Source: Cherax quadricarinatus (taxonomy: Eukaryota > Arthropoda > Malacostraca > Decapoda > Parastacidae). From it: a DNA stretch of 64,000 nucleotides. This document shows positions 31,040 to 42,219 of this stretch, piece after piece (within the stretch, counting starts at the first letter, position 1; every line of letters starts with the position of its first letter). The stretch spans positions 30,992,736-31,056,735 of the forward strand of contig NC_091311.1 of NCBI RefSeq assembly GCF_038502225.1, in the 5' to 3' direction. Made by a program: the position numbers and the translations under genes. Below the pieces are notes generated by a model, which was given only the letters and a program-made list of their open reading frames with translations, made no database searches and had not been told where the DNA came from.

Positions 31040-32560
31040 AATAGCACCGGCCCTAGGACTGACCCTTTAGGAACCTCGCTCGTCACAGGCTCCTACTCTG
31101 ACACCTCGTCACATACCATCACCCATTGTTTCCTTCCTGTCTGGTATCCTTTAATCTATTGCAGTACCTTTCTTGTTATTCCTGCCTGTTCCTCTAGCTT
31201 TTACACTCATCTCTTGTATGGAACTGTGTCGATAGCCTTCTCACAGTCCAAGAAAATGCAGTCTACCCACCCCTGTCTCTCCTGTCTTATGTCACCTTGT
31301 CGTAAAACTCCACCGCTCTTCTGATAAGCTTCTCCTTTACTTTGCACACTATGCATGTCAGTGACACTGGTCTGTAATTTAATGCTGCGTCTTTCTTAAA
31401 AATTGGGACTACATTTACTGTCTTCCACACCTCAAGTAGTTGCCCTGTTTCGATAGACGTGTTGATTGTTAGTGGTTGCACACACAATTCCTCTACTTCC
31501 TCTCAGGACCTACGAAGCAGTGGTGTCGCTAGGGTTGGTGTCACCCGGGGTGGCATCTTTGGTATCACCCCAATGAAATCAAAGTGCGGGTGTGTGGGGG
31601 GGGGGGGTGGAGGGAGTAAACTCCATGACCAATGACTGATGCTTAGCAATGACAAAGTTTAGGGCCATAAACCGAACAGGAGAATGCTTCTCAACTTTAT
31701 TAAGGATAAAATAAATAATCGTAGTAATATTGAGGAAGCATAAACTCAAATGCCACTGAGTACAGGCAAAAGATACTACATTTATTTATCTTCAACAATG
31801 CCAAAAAAAAATAAAAAAATAAAGGAAAATATTGCAATATCAGAGAAACTAGTTCCGATTTGACATTGAGTACAGGTAACATCTCAGTGAATCTGATCTT
31901 ACATTTCCTTACCTTCAATCCTGCAAAATCATCTATCACATCAAAATTATTTTTCCCTGTATAGGTCTATTTGTAGTCTGTAATCATAAAATAGGCTATT
32001 TGGAAACGAAGGATTTTTCTCTTAATCGATTGTCCATTTTATCAGTGAGCATGTAGGCATCACTTCCAACATCTACCACTGCCACAAATACACTATCTTC
32101 CTTGAAGAAAATCCCACCTCTGATGCAAATTCTCTGACATTTAAACTGAAACTAACTGCTTCAACGGGCGGGCCGGGGTGGCCCCTCCCCCCTTACGACG
32201 CCACTGCTACTGAGAGATGCCTGGTCCCACCGCCTTCATGGCATGTAGTTCACTTAGCAACCTCTTTACCTCCTCCTTGGTTGTGTATATTGTGCCCAGT
32301 ACTTGTTGGTGTACCCTACCATTCTGGTTTGCTGGAGTCTTTTGTGTCTCCGCTGAAAATATTTCATTAAATCTCATGTTGAGCACTTCACATACTTCTT
32401 GGTTGCTCCTTGTGATCTCCCCTCCTTCCTTCCTCAGCCTGATTACTTGGTCCTTGACTGTTTTCTTCCTGATGTGACTATACAACAATTTTGGGTCATA
32501 TTTGTCTTATGATGCTATATTATTCTCGTATTGCCGTTGGACCTCTCTTCTTATCCATGG
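31040..32560 (-). pseudogene. Family C LINE RT fragment, split by a transposon
   Basis: 31040-31517 encodes, in pieces, RT motifs (FLDCEKAIDTV, NYRPVSLTCIVCKV, VWKTVNVVPIFKK). 32207-32560 encodes the upstream linker (LRKEGGEITRSNQEVCE). A 689-bp hAT-like element at 31518-32206 separates them. Frames are broken, and the catalytic FADD region is not included. Confidence 0.82.
31518..32206. mobile_element. hAT-like non-autonomous transposon inside a LINE
   Basis: Terminal inverted repeats: left CAGTGGTGTCGCTAGGG, right (reverse complement) CAGTGGCGTCGTAAGGGG. The flanks CTACGAAG and CTACTGAG match at 6 of 8 bases, consistent with the 8-bp target duplications of hAT elements. The interruption falls inside family C coding sequence, which resumes on the other side. 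No transposase ORF is recognised. Confidence 0.72.
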
Positions 32561-32870
32561 AACGGGTTCAAACTTGAAAAAATGTATTTAGAAAGGATAT
32601 AGGTAATAAAGTTCTGGATGAGTGGAACAAACTCCAGAATAAGTCAATGAAAATAAAACGTTGTGTAATTTTAAAATTTGGTTAGACAAATACACGAGTG
32701 GGTGTGAGTTGGATCTGACAAGCCTGGGGCAGTGGGTCTGTTGCATTGCTTCTTTCTTAAGTGAATGTGACTTGGGCCTGACTGGCTTGGACCAATAGGT
32801 GACTTGGACCTGCCTAGCATGGATCAGTAGGCCTGTCACCGTGCTCCTTTATGTTCCTGCCATGCATTCC
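32550..32870 (+). mobile_element. Family A LINE 3' end
   Basis: GGGTTCAAACTTGAAAAAATG corresponds to the NGFKLEKF codons of family A. WNKLQ-like codons and the 3' region follow, with TGACCTGGGCCTGACTGG-like and CATGGATCAGTAGGCCTG blocks. It abuts family C on the left and lies just before the family B copy. Confidence 0.68.
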
Positions 32871-32910
32871 ATTATTTCATTAACTGTTTATCTCAACAGT
32901 TCTCTTACCT

Positions 32911-34205
32911 CACAACTACTGGATCACTATGACATGGCCTTGGATGCACTGGAAGAAAATCGGAATGCAGATGTAATATACACAGACTTTGCAAAAGCAT
33001 TTGACAAATGCGATCATGGCGTAATAGCCCATAAAATACGTGCTAAACGAATAACTGGGAAAGTAGGGAGATGGATCTTCAACTTCCTAACAAATCGAAC
33101 ACAAAGAGTAGTGGTCAACAGAGTTAAATCGGAGGCTGCCATAGTGAAGAGCTCTGTTCCACAAGGCACAGTACTCGCCCCCATCTTTTTCCTTATCCTC
33201 ATATCAGACATAGACAGAGATATACACCACAGCACCGTATCCTCCTTTGCGGATGATACTAGTATCTGCATGAGGCTATCTGCTGAAGACGCGGTTAACC
33301 TCCAAAAAGATATAAACAAAGTTTTCCAGTGGGCAACGGTAAGCAATATGATGTTCAATGAGGACAAATTCCAACTACTCCGTTATGGAAAACTGGAGGA
33401 GATAATAACTAGAACAGAGTATACTACTGACTCCGGCCATACAATAGAGCGGAAAAATAATGTAAGGGACCTGGGAGTAGTAATGTCTGAGGATCTCACT
33501 TTCAAGGATCACAACAGTGCCACGATCGCACGTGCAAAGAAAATGATGGGATGGATAATGAGAACTTTCAAAACGAGAGATGCCAAGCCAATGATGATCC
33601 TTTTCAAATCACTTGTTCTCTCTAGGCTGGAATACTGCTGTACATTAACATCTCCATTCAAAGTAGGTGAAATCGCAGATTTAGAGAGTGTACAGAGATC
33701 CTTTACTGCACGTATAAGTTCTGTCAAGCACCTTAACTACTGGGAACGCTTGGAAGCACTTGACTTGTACTCGTTGGAACGTAGGAGGGAGAGATATATC
33801 ACTTGGAAAATCTTGGAAAGAATGGTCCCAAATCTGCACACAGAAATCACTCCCTACGAAAGTAAAAGCCTGGGGAGGCGATGCAAAAATGTCCCCAATA
33901 AAAAGTAGGGGCGCCATTGGTACACTAAGGGAAAACACCATAAGTGTCCGGGGCCCAAAACTGTTCAACAGCCTCCCATCAAGCATTAGGGGAATTGCCA
34001 ATAAGCCCCTGGCTGCCTTCAAGAGAGCTGGACAGATACCTAAAGTCAGTGCCGGATCAGCCGGGCTGTGGCTCGTACGTTGGACTGCGTGCGGCCAGCA
34101 GTAACAGCCTGGTTGATCAGGCCCTGATCCATCGGGAGGCCTGGTCATGGACCGGGCCGCGGGGGCACTGATCCCCTGAATAACCTCCAGGTAACCTCCA
34201 GGTAA
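32911..34205 (+). pseudogene. Family B LINE RT, 5'-truncated young copy
   Basis: The frame 32799-33908 includes family B RT from SQLLDHYDMALDAL on, with DFAKAFDKCDH, SSVPQGTVLAP and an intact FADDTSI. A frameshift near 33900 throws the C-terminal part (33760-34104, 33944-34171) into other frames. The 3' end has two CTCCAGGTAAC units. The first residues of the frame are unrelated upstream sequence. Confidence 0.9.
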
Positions 34206-34403
34206 CCCACTGTACCTCACACAGGAAATTCCTAATGCCTGTGTAGTCCCGTCTTTTATAAGAACATAAGAAAGGAGGAACACTGCAGCAGGCCTGTTGG
34301 CCCATACTAGGCAGGTCCTTTACAATTCATCCCACTAACAAACATTTGACCAACGCAATTTTCAATGCCACCCAAGAAACAAGCTCCGGTGTGCAAGTCC
34401 CTC

Positions 34404-36161
34404 TCAAATCCAACCCCTCCCACTCATGTACTTATCCAACCTAAATTTGAAACTACCCAAAGTCCTAGCCTCAATAACCCAACTAGGTAGACTGTTCCAC
34501 TCATCAACTACCCTATTTCCAAACCAATGCTTTCCTATGTCCTTTCTAAATCTAAACTTATCTAATTTAAATCCATTACTGCGGGTTCTCTCTTGGAGAG
34601 ATATCCTTAAGACCTTGTTAATATCCCCTTTATTAATACCTATCTTCCACTTATACACTTCGATCAGGTCTCCCCTCATTCTTCGTCTAACAAGTGAATG
34701 TAACTTAAGAGTCTTCAATCTTTCTTCATAAGGAAGATTTCTAATGCTATGTATTAATTTAGTCATCCTACGCTGAATGTTTTCTAACGAATTTATGTCC
34801 ATTCTGTAATATGGAGACCAGAATTGAGCTGCATAATCTAGGTGAGGCCTTACTAATGATGTATAAAGCTGCAGTATGACCTCTGGACTTCTGTTGCTTA
34901 CACTTCTTGATATAAATCCCAGTAATCTATTTGCCTTATTACGTACGCTTAGGCATTGCTGTCTTGGTTTAAGGTTGCTGCTAACCATAACCCCCAAGTC
35001 CTTTTCGCAATCTGTATGGCTAAGTTCTACATTATTTAAATTATAAGTGCTAGGGTTATGGACACTCCCGAGCTTCAGAACCTTGCATTTATCTACATTG
35101 TACTGCATCTGCCACTTTTCTGACCAAGAATAGAGTTTGTCTAAATCCTCCTGAAGTTCCCTAACATCTACGTTTGAATCAATTATCCTACCTATCTTCG
35201 TGTCATCGGCGAATTTGCTCATATCACTAGTAATTCCTTCATCAAGATCATTGATATATATTATAAACAACAACGGGCCCAAGACTGATCCCTGTGGAAC
35301 GCCACTTGTTACTGATCCCCACTCGGATTTAACTCCATTTATGGACACTCTCTGCTTCCTGTCTGTGAGCCATGATTCGATCCACGAGAGCACCCTTCCC
35401 CCAATGCCATGAGCTGCTACTTTCTTCAACAGTCTTTGGTGCGGAACTCTATCAAATGCCTTACTAAAATCTAAGTAAACAATATCAAATTCTTTATCGT
35501 GGTCAACAGCCTCAAAAGCTTTACTGAAGAAAGTTAATAAATTAGTTAGACAAGACCGGCCTCTTGTGAATCCATGCTGAGTATCATTAATCAAGCTATG
35601 CTTATCGAGATGGCTTCTTATAATCTCAGCAATAATTGACTCTAGTAGTTTGCCTACAATTGAGGTCAGGCTTATTGGGCGGTAATTTGACGGTAACGAC
35701 TTGTCCCCTGTTTTAAAAATAGGAATTACATTAGCCATCTTCCACATATCAGACACTACACCTGTTTGAAGAGATAAATTAAAAATATTAGTTAATGGTT
35801 CACAGACTTCCATTTTGCATTCCTTTAGAACCCTTGAAAAAACCTCATCAGGACCCGGTGACTTATTTTGCTTCAGTCTGTCTATCTGCTTGACAACCAT
35901 TTCACTAGTGACTGTGATGTTACATAATTTATCTTCTTCTGGCCCACTATAAAAATTAATTACCGGAATATTATTAGTGTCTTCTTGTGTAAAAACCGAG
36001 AGAAAATAATTATTTAAAATCGAACACATTTCATTCTCTTTGTCAGTAAGATGCCCATAGTTATTTTTAAGGGGACCTATCTTATCTCTTGACTTTTGTT
36101 CTATATACCTGGAAAAAACTTTTTGGGTTAGTTTTAGAATCCTTAGCAACTTTAATTTCAT
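34404..36161 (-). CDS. Family A LINE ORF2 reverse transcriptase, open 585-aa frame
   Basis: The frame encodes an RT for target-primed reverse transcription of a CR1-like LINE. In order: NKSPGPD (about residue 98), [68 protein letters not shown], the catalytic FADDTKIG (residues 317-324), then HTDCEKDLGVMVSSNLKPR and the C-terminal RPHLDYAAQFWSPY, NIQRRMTKLI and KDIGKHWFGNRVVDEWN. The nominal ATG is not the native start: ORF2 begins upstream, in the frame 36082-36384, and a frameshift separates them. There is no endonuclease in this copy. This is the best preserved RT of the family here. Confidence 0.9.
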   Translation of the reverse strand: MKLKLLRILKLTQKVFSRYIEQKSRDKIGPLKNNYGHLTDKENEMCSILNNYFLSVFTQEDTNNIPVINFYSGPEEDKLCNITVTSEMVVKQIDRLKQNKSPGPDEVFSRVLKECKMEVCEPLTNIFNLSLQTGVVSDMWKMANVIPIFKTGDKSLPSNYRPISLTSIVGKLLESIIAEIIRSHLDKHSLINDTQHGFTRGRSCLTNLLTFFSKAFEAVDHDKEFDIVYLDFSKAFDRVPHQRLLKKVAAHGIGGRVLSWIESWLTDRKQRVSINGVKSEWGSVTSGVPQGSVLGPLLFIIYINDLDEGITSDMSKFADDTKIGRIIDSNVDVRELQEDLDKLYSWSEKWQMQYNVDKCKVLKLGSVHNPSTYNLNNVELSHTDCEKDLGVMVSSNLKPRQQCLSVRNKANRLLGFISRSVSNRSPEVILQLYTSLVRPHLDYAAQFWSPYYRMDINSLENIQRRMTKLIHSIRNLPYEERLKTLKLHSLVRRRMRGDLIEVYKWKIGINKGDINKVLRISLQERTRSNGFKLDKFRFRKDIGKHWFGNRVVDEWNSLPSWVIEARTLGSFKFRLDKYMSGRGWI

Positions 36162-36368
36162 AGTCCCTTTTAGCTTTTCTTATCCCCTTTTTAATGTCCC
36201 TCTTAATGTCAATATACTGATTCATAAGATGACCCTCGCCTCTTTTGATACGCCTATAAATTCCTTTCTTATGCCCTAGTAGATATTTCAGCCTATTATT
36301 CATCCATTTTGGGTCGCTTCTATTTGATCTAATTTCTTTATAAGGGATAAACGTTCTTTGAGCAGCAT
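36082..36368 (-). pseudogene. Family A LINE ORF2 linker, frameshifted from the RT
   Basis: It encodes AQRTFIPYKEIRS, a WMNNRLKYLLGHKKGIYRR basic region and KDSKTNPKSFF, which continue in the RT frame after the shift. It overlaps the RT frame by 80 bases. The native N-terminal endonuclease is missing. Confidence 0.8.
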
Positions 36369-36369
36369 C

Positions 36370-36475
36370 GTACTCGTGTTGCATCAGTCTTCACTGTGAA
36401 CTCTAACAGCTTGATAAAGCTCCTGGAGAGCGAAACGTTGCCACAATAAAATGTCACAATAGTTGCACTTGTGTC
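36370..36475 (+). mobile_element. Hammerhead-like repeat
   Basis: The sequence 36411-36440 reads TTGATAA, stem AGCTC..GAGAGC, GAAACGTTG, followed by CCACAATAAAATGTC. The GAAAC box is intact, but the CUGANGA box reads UUGAUAA. The 3' tail leads into the pyrimidine array. It has the same AATAAA-containing tail as 44871. Confidence 0.55.
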
Positions 36476-36504
36476 CTTTTACCTAACATACTGTCTGTCT
36501 CCGT

Positions 36505-36505
36505 T

Positions 36506-36579
<74 letters not shown>

Positions 36580-37235
36580 CGTCTCTCCCCGTCTCTCCCC
36601 GTCTCTCTCCCCTCTCCATCTCTCCCCTCTCTCTCCCCTCTCTCTCTCTCTCCCCTCTCTCTCTCTCCCCTCTCTCTCCCCTCTCTCTCTCTCCTCTCTC
36701 TCTCTTTTCCCTCTCTCTTCCCTCTCTCTTCCCTCTCTCTCTCTCTCTCTTCCCTCTCTCTCTCTCTCTCTTCCCCCTCTCTCTCTCTCTTCCCTCTCTC
36801 TCTCTCCCTCTCTCTCCCCCCTCTCTCTCCCCTCTCTCTCTTTCCCTCTCTCTCTATCCCCTCTCTCTCTATCCCCTCTCTCTACCCTCTCTCTCCCCTC
36901 ACTCTCTACCCTCTCTCCCCTCTCTCTCTCCCCTCTCTCTCTCTCCCCTCTCTCTCCCCTCTCTCTTTCTCCCCTCTCTCTCTCTCCCCTCTCTCTCTCT
37001 CCCCTCTCTCTCTCTCCCCTCTCTCTCTCTCCCCTCTCTCTCTCTCCCCCCTCTCTCTCTCCCCCCCTCTCTCTCTCTCTCCCCTCCTCTCTCTCTCTCC
37101 CCTCCTCTCTCTCTCCCCCCCTCTCTCTCTCCCCTCTCTCCTCTCTCTCTCTCCCTTCTCTCTCTTTCTCTTCCCCTCTCTCTCCCCTCTCTCTTTCCCC
37201 CCTCTCTCTCCCTCCCTCTGTCTCTCTGAGACTAG
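36505..37235. repeat. Polypyrimidine array, CCCCTCTCTCT units
   Basis: Pure CT at 36505-36575, then CCCCGTCTCT units, then irregular CCCCTCTCTCTC for the rest. On the other strand it has the same GACGGGGAGAG motif as the array at 23.3-24.95 kb. The frames 36454-37416 and 36471-37229 are low-complexity artefacts. Confidence 0.96.
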
Positions 37236-38284
37236 CTCTGTCTGCCTGGATATCTATTTCTGTCTTGCTGTCTGTATCTGTCAGGGTATGTGCGCGCGCA
37301 TGCGCACGCTCCCACTCTCCAAGTATAAACAACTCACATAAGCATACATTTAACACAAATGAAACATTTTCCAGCGCCGATGATGCTGTGATGGATTTAC
37401 CCAGTCTGGATGACATTTGAATCTGTCATTATGGAATGTCCGGGGGATTAATATTTCGCTGGATTATAAGATTTGAAATTATAGGCTGAAGGTGATTATA
37501 GGGATTATCGCGTATAGCTTTTCAAACGCTTGGATTATGGCCGACAGGAGTCGGGTTACAGGCAGATGATTTCTGATATTAATCACAAATTTTGGTGACA
37601 GTCTCTGTCAGTATGTTTACGAAATGAGGATGAAGGTAATGAATGCAACACAGAGGTGTATTTTGATTAGAATTACCTTAATCAATATTTATATAATTAC
37701 CATTACCTTCACTTTTACTATATTAAAATGTGTATGTTATTCATCACTGTAATTAATATAATTATCAGCACTGATCAGTGAGATAAAGCTTTCCTTCCCT
37801 GCCCAGTGCTCCTCACTCCTCTTATTGCATCTCCCCTTAATTTCTCCCCTTTCTCCCATTCTTAACTCGGCCCCCTAATACTAGATCCACCCTAAGTAGA
37901 ACGGCTAATCCGAATGTTTCCGGATCTGGTGAACATAAACAGAACGTTCTGAAGGATCCGCTGGATGATCTGGGATCTTAAACCGACTTTATATGCTTGC
38001 ATCAGTCCCACTGGGGAGAAAGATGGTTAATATAAGTGAAAGATGGAAGGGACAGGTTGAATGGCAGAATGGAGTGGAAGGATGGAAGGGATTAGCGGAA
38101 TGGAAGGGAAGGATGGAAGGGATTAACGGAAGATAATAAGACGACAGATAAAAGAAAAAAAAAGATAAGTTTAGATGTAATATTAAATGAGAATGCTAGA
38201 AACACGACGATGATGCCAAGAATACCACGGACTCTTGTGTTTAAATTATCTCTGATATACACACAGTAATTCGTACACATGGGC
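37236..38284. other. No gene recognised; possibly single-copy
   Basis: Mixed, AT-leaning sequence with a short GATGGAAGGGA-type simple repeat at about 38040-38125. No coding motif. Confidence 0.4.
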
Positions 38285-38345
38285 CGAAAGGTGTGAGTCG
38301 ACCTCTGCAACCACAAACAGGCGAGTACAAAGACAAGCACACAAA
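38285..38345 (+). mobile_element. Family C solo 3' end
   Basis: GTCGACCTCTGCAACCACAA followed by ACAGGCGAGTACAAAGAC is the family C 3' terminus. Confidence 0.6.
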
Positions 38346-38448
38346 CACTTACTTTAGTTTACTCTACCCAAGATTTATGTTATATTGGTGTCTATAAGGA
38401 GAAATTAATCAATTATAACGCTTTCAAATGCAACGATACATAGACGGG

Positions 38449-38640
38449 GATATTGTTATTATTATTATAATCAAGGGGAAGCGATAAACCCGTAGGATTA
38501 TACAGCGCCTATGGGGGGATGTGGAAGGTATTCAGACTTAATTCAGGGAACTGGAGCACAGATCCAATTCCCTAGATCAAGAGCCCCTCACCAGCGTCAA
38601 CGAACCTCCCTTGAGGGGATAGAGGAGGATAACACTTCTG
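38449..38640 (+). mobile_element. Dispersed repeat starting with (ATT)n, SINE-like
   Basis: After TTATTATTATTATAATC it reads AAGCGATAAACCCGTAGGAT and later GGAGCACAGATCCAATTCCC. I recall this block as highly repeated in decapod genomes, but it occurs only once here. No A or B box was found; the class is uncertain. Confidence 0.5.
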
Positions 38641-39968
38641 AAAAGTGCACAGAAAACGAGGATGCACCCAGCAGATGGTGCAGTCATTCCAGGTGTGCAA
38701 ACTCTACATAGATTTCTCACATACGGTTTGCAGCTAGATTTCTAAATTGGGTTTATTGAGGTTAGATTGTCCTCTATCAATAAAGATTAATCAACATGCC
38801 ACAGCTACAATAAAGTATAAAATTAAGGTGATATTGTTTTGACGAGCGAACACAAAGTGGAGGACCCACTGTATTCAGTCACCCATTTGATTGTCTTAGC
38901 AACAGTGAAATTGTCTTAAAGAGTAAGGGCTGGTACAATACACTGCTATATGATCAGTTTCTCAGTGCCAGCGTCACATAGCCGACGATCTTCAAAGTGA
39001 AACAATGACGTTGCTCAGTACACACTACAAAATGCCTTACCTTCACTCTCAGGTTACGTCAGCAACGACGTCAACAGTGACGTCAGTAGTAACGTTAATA
39101 GCTACGTCTGCACTAAATTCAAAAGGCGGAGAAGAGAGCTTTCATCCCGACAATTGGATGTTTCACTCTTTCAACATATCAACTTATGGAGAATAAAAAC
39201 ACACAATACAGCGAGTCTAGTCAGACCAGAACGTCTTCACAAGTTTCGTTTTTCTGTGTCAGTTATCTGTGTATATCAGGTTAATCTTGCACTCACTAAT
39301 ACATATACTACATGTCTTCTAACGTATGCTTTATTATGAATAATTTTATAACAGAGGTTTCCTCCTGCGTGTTTTCAACGCACGTCTTCTGAAGTGTACA
39401 CATGGAAAGTTAGTTTTCAAACGAATGGTTTGAACATGTTTGGCATGTAGATTTTCAAACGTATTTTTTTCTAAAGTACGTTTTACAGCATGTTTTATAA
39501 CGCAAGTTACACATGTGTTACCCGTTTCATAATCTATGTTCTGTAATGTATATTCTTGTTACATACGAGTATGTTCTATAAAATCTGTTCTGTAACGTAT
39601 ACTTCAAACTCATGTCCAATTTTTCTACAGAATTTCAACGCTCACTTAAATGCGATAATTTCATGTAAATCCACAAATCACGGAGCTGACACAAGCGACT
39701 AACACTGGCGGAAAACCTTCCAACACTAACTCCAAGATACAATTTATTTTTGTGTAAGGTGTTTGTGACTTATCCTGGGCTGCATATCAACACGTCTTCT
39801 GAGCCAATCAAAAACCTAGAATGACGTGTGGGGCCAATCAGAACTCTAAGAATTACCCGTAGCTAACCCGAGCAGCTTGTTAGCCCATCATTAATCGATT
39901 GTATGTGGCTGGGAATACTCTCAACACTTAAAAACCATGACGGACAATTTCTGTATATATTCTGAAGG
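38641..39968. other. No gene; ACGTC-rich cluster and T-rich degenerate repeats
   Basis: At 39053-39113 the motif ACGTC or ACGTT recurs six times, including the palindrome TGACGTCA. From 39310 to 39620 TTTTCAAACGTA- and TTCTGTAACGTA-like words recur irregularly. No ORF of note. Confidence 0.4.
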
Positions 39969-40430
<462 letters not shown>

Positions 40431-40865
40431 CAAGCTAAGAGCTGTTACCTACATCAGCTCATTTGAAAGCATTTTATTGTTATGAAACATACAAGAAGGG
40501 AACAGGATGAAGTTGGAGCCATCTGTGGGACAGCATTTTCATTTGATCAACTGACTTTATCTCGTTAACATCATAATGCTGTACGAATGTGTTCCAGACT
40601 CGAGTCATCCTGGGGATAAATGATCTCAGATGAAGTGACATTCTGGGGAAGGGTACAGCCAGAGTGAAGTTGCTGTTTTCTGCCCGTCTTGTGGTATAGA
40701 AGCTTGCTTCACGCTGTCCTCGAAGTGGATTCAAGTGTGGTACTTTGACAATATTGGTTTGAACATAACAGTAAAACCACCCTCATCCCTGCTGTGTTGA
40801 AGACTCTGCTGAAATGACAGATTTATCCAGGATGGGTCCAGGCGAGAGATGAGACGTCTTTCTCT
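40431..40865 (-). pseudogene. Family D LINE RT C-terminus and 3' end
   Basis: The 84-aa frame 40480-40734 contains RGQREASFYTTRRAENSNF, SFIPRMTRVWNTF and VDQMK, the classic LINE C-terminal pattern (sFipRtvrvWNsLP). The 3' end AGCTAAGAGCTGTTACCTAC is shared with 24953. The left part extends into 40731-40865 with further coding fragments. No active site. Confidence 0.65.
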
Positions 40866-41250
40866 GTTGCCAAATAGGTAAAATTGGTCAATTAGCAAGA
40901 ACTCATTTAAAATTAAGTCCTTTCTAAAATTTTCTCTTGTTCGTTTAAAGATATATATTTTTTTCATTTATGTTATTGTAAAAATTAATAATTTTGTACC
41001 AAAAGGACCTTAGAAAACTTACCTAATCTTATTATAACATGCGCAATATAATTTAGCCTGATCCATCTATATATATCTTAGATAAGTTTACAATAATTTG
41101 ATAATAAACAAACACAATGAAATATGTTTCTCACGTTAGGTTCAGAATAATTTTTGCGAAATTATTGCATACACAAATTTTCTTTTGCCTTATTTGGCAA
41201 GAAGAACGTTACTATATAAGCCAAAATCGCAAGTTTTACCTATTCGGCAC

Positions 41251-41253
<3 letters not shown>
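40866..41253 (-). mobile_element. MITE with 22-bp terminal inverted repeats
   Basis: The right end GTCGTGCCGAATAGGTAAAA (reverse complement) and the left end GTTGCCAAATAGGTAAAATT are inverted. The body matches 58634-58990 in opposite orientation at high identity, including GTGTATGCAATAATTTCGC and TTTTGGTAC blocks. The right side abuts (TA)n, consistent with a TA target. Non-coding. Confidence 0.75.

Positions 41254-41331
<78 letters not shown>
41254..41331. repeat. (TA)n microsatellite
   Basis: Pure TA tract next to the MITE. Confidence 0.97.
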
Positions 41332-41332
<1 letters not shown>

Positions 41333-41918
41333 TTTATTATGAAGAACAAAGATCAGTAAAATACTTTCGACACTCGGTCACAACCTAAGTCTCCTGGTCT
41401 CCCCTGACACCATTTTTTTCCTTTAGGAGGTGGTAGTAAATATTCCTCTGGTGACCTTTGCTGGACTTACGTCTTAAGAAGGTCAGGATCTGGGATGCTG
41501 GGGATCATCGTAAGCATATAATGATAAGCCTGGCTTTATCTGTCGGGGGTATCACCTGTAGGAGTCAGTGTAGGGGATGAAGATTAAGATGGAGGGGGGG
41601 GGACCGGAGGGGGGAGAAGAATATAGGGGGTGAAGAGTAAGATAGAATGGGAGAGAGGGATATAGAAGAACTAGAGGAAGATATGAGGCGAAGAAGATAT
41701 AAGGGAAAAGCAAAATATTAGAGGATAGAACGAGAGGAAGATATGTGGGGAAATGAAGATATGAGAGAAGAGAACAATATAAAGGAGTTGCAGAAATTTA
41801 TACGAGTGAAAGAGTAAAATGAAAGTTACGAGGGGTAAGGAAAAGTCAGACTGAGAGGGGCATGAGTGGGGGCAGTGTCTATGGAAACTTATATTTGAAA
41901 GGCAAATTTTAGTACAAA

Positions 41919-41945
<27 letters not shown>
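41332..41945. other. No gene; purine-rich then short (CA)n
   Basis: 41580-41880 is GA-rich, with GAAGATATGAG-like words. A (CA)n lies at 41918-41945. Confidence 0.45.
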
Positions 41946-41950
<5 letters not shown>

Positions 41951-42005
41951 CAGGGGGCCAGGAGCTAAGACTCGACCCCTGCAACCACAAATAGGTGAGT
42001 ACACA
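41946..42005 (+). mobile_element. Family C solo 3' end
   Basis: GGGGCCAGGAGCTAAGACTC, then CCTGCAACCACAAATAGGTG and AGTACAC: the family C terminus, directly after a (CA)n. Confidence 0.7.
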
Positions 42006-42008
42006 GGG

Positions 42009-42219
42009 GCTCTGGTGGCCTGGTGGCTAACGCTCTCTCTTCACACGGCGAGGGCCTGGGTTCGATTCCCCGCCAGAGTAGAAACATTGGGCGTGTTTCT
42101 TTCCACCTGTTGTCTATATTCCCCATCAGAAAAATGGGTATCTGGGTGTTAGCCGACTGGTGTGGGACACTGACCTAATTTGCCTGAAATGCTGAGCATA
42201 ACAAGGGGCTTTCTATATA
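42009..42219 (+). mobile_element. tRNA-Val-like SINE, interrupted by Tigger
   Basis: 42009-42079 can fold as a tRNA: acceptor GCTCTGG pairs fully with CCAGAGT, the D-arm is TGGCCTGGTGGCTAAC, the anticodon arm has loop TTCACAC (CAC anticodon, Val-like), and the T-arm is GGGTTCGATTCCC. The body (GTAGAAACATTGGGCGTGTT, TGGGTGTTAGCCGACTGGTG) follows. The tail CTTTCTATATA is cut by the Tigger insertion and seems to resume as CTAGTAGTAGTATA at 43517-43530. A box and B box make it Pol III transcribable in principle. It is a SINE and not a tRNA gene, since a SINE body follows and there is no terminator after the fold. Confidence 0.8.

Larger units (their letters stand above)
34258..36368 (-). mobile_element. 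Family A CR1-like LINE, 5'-truncated
   Basis: The minus strand carries linker, RT and 3' end. The 3' terminus reads CTTTCTTATGTTCTTAT, an 8-bp TTCTTATG repeat reminiscent of the CR1 3' microsatellite. The 5' end stops within the linker at a hammerhead-like repeat. It has one frameshift near 36100-36160 and otherwise an open RT. Confidence 0.88.

Noticed and set aside
36454..37416. Long frames on both strands (320 and 252 aa)
   Set aside because: Low-complexity translation of a CT array; the C-terminal few residues outside it have no motif.
42009..42079. Functional tRNA-Val gene
   Set aside because: The tRNA-like fold is followed by a SINE body with no T-run terminator, so it is a SINE head.
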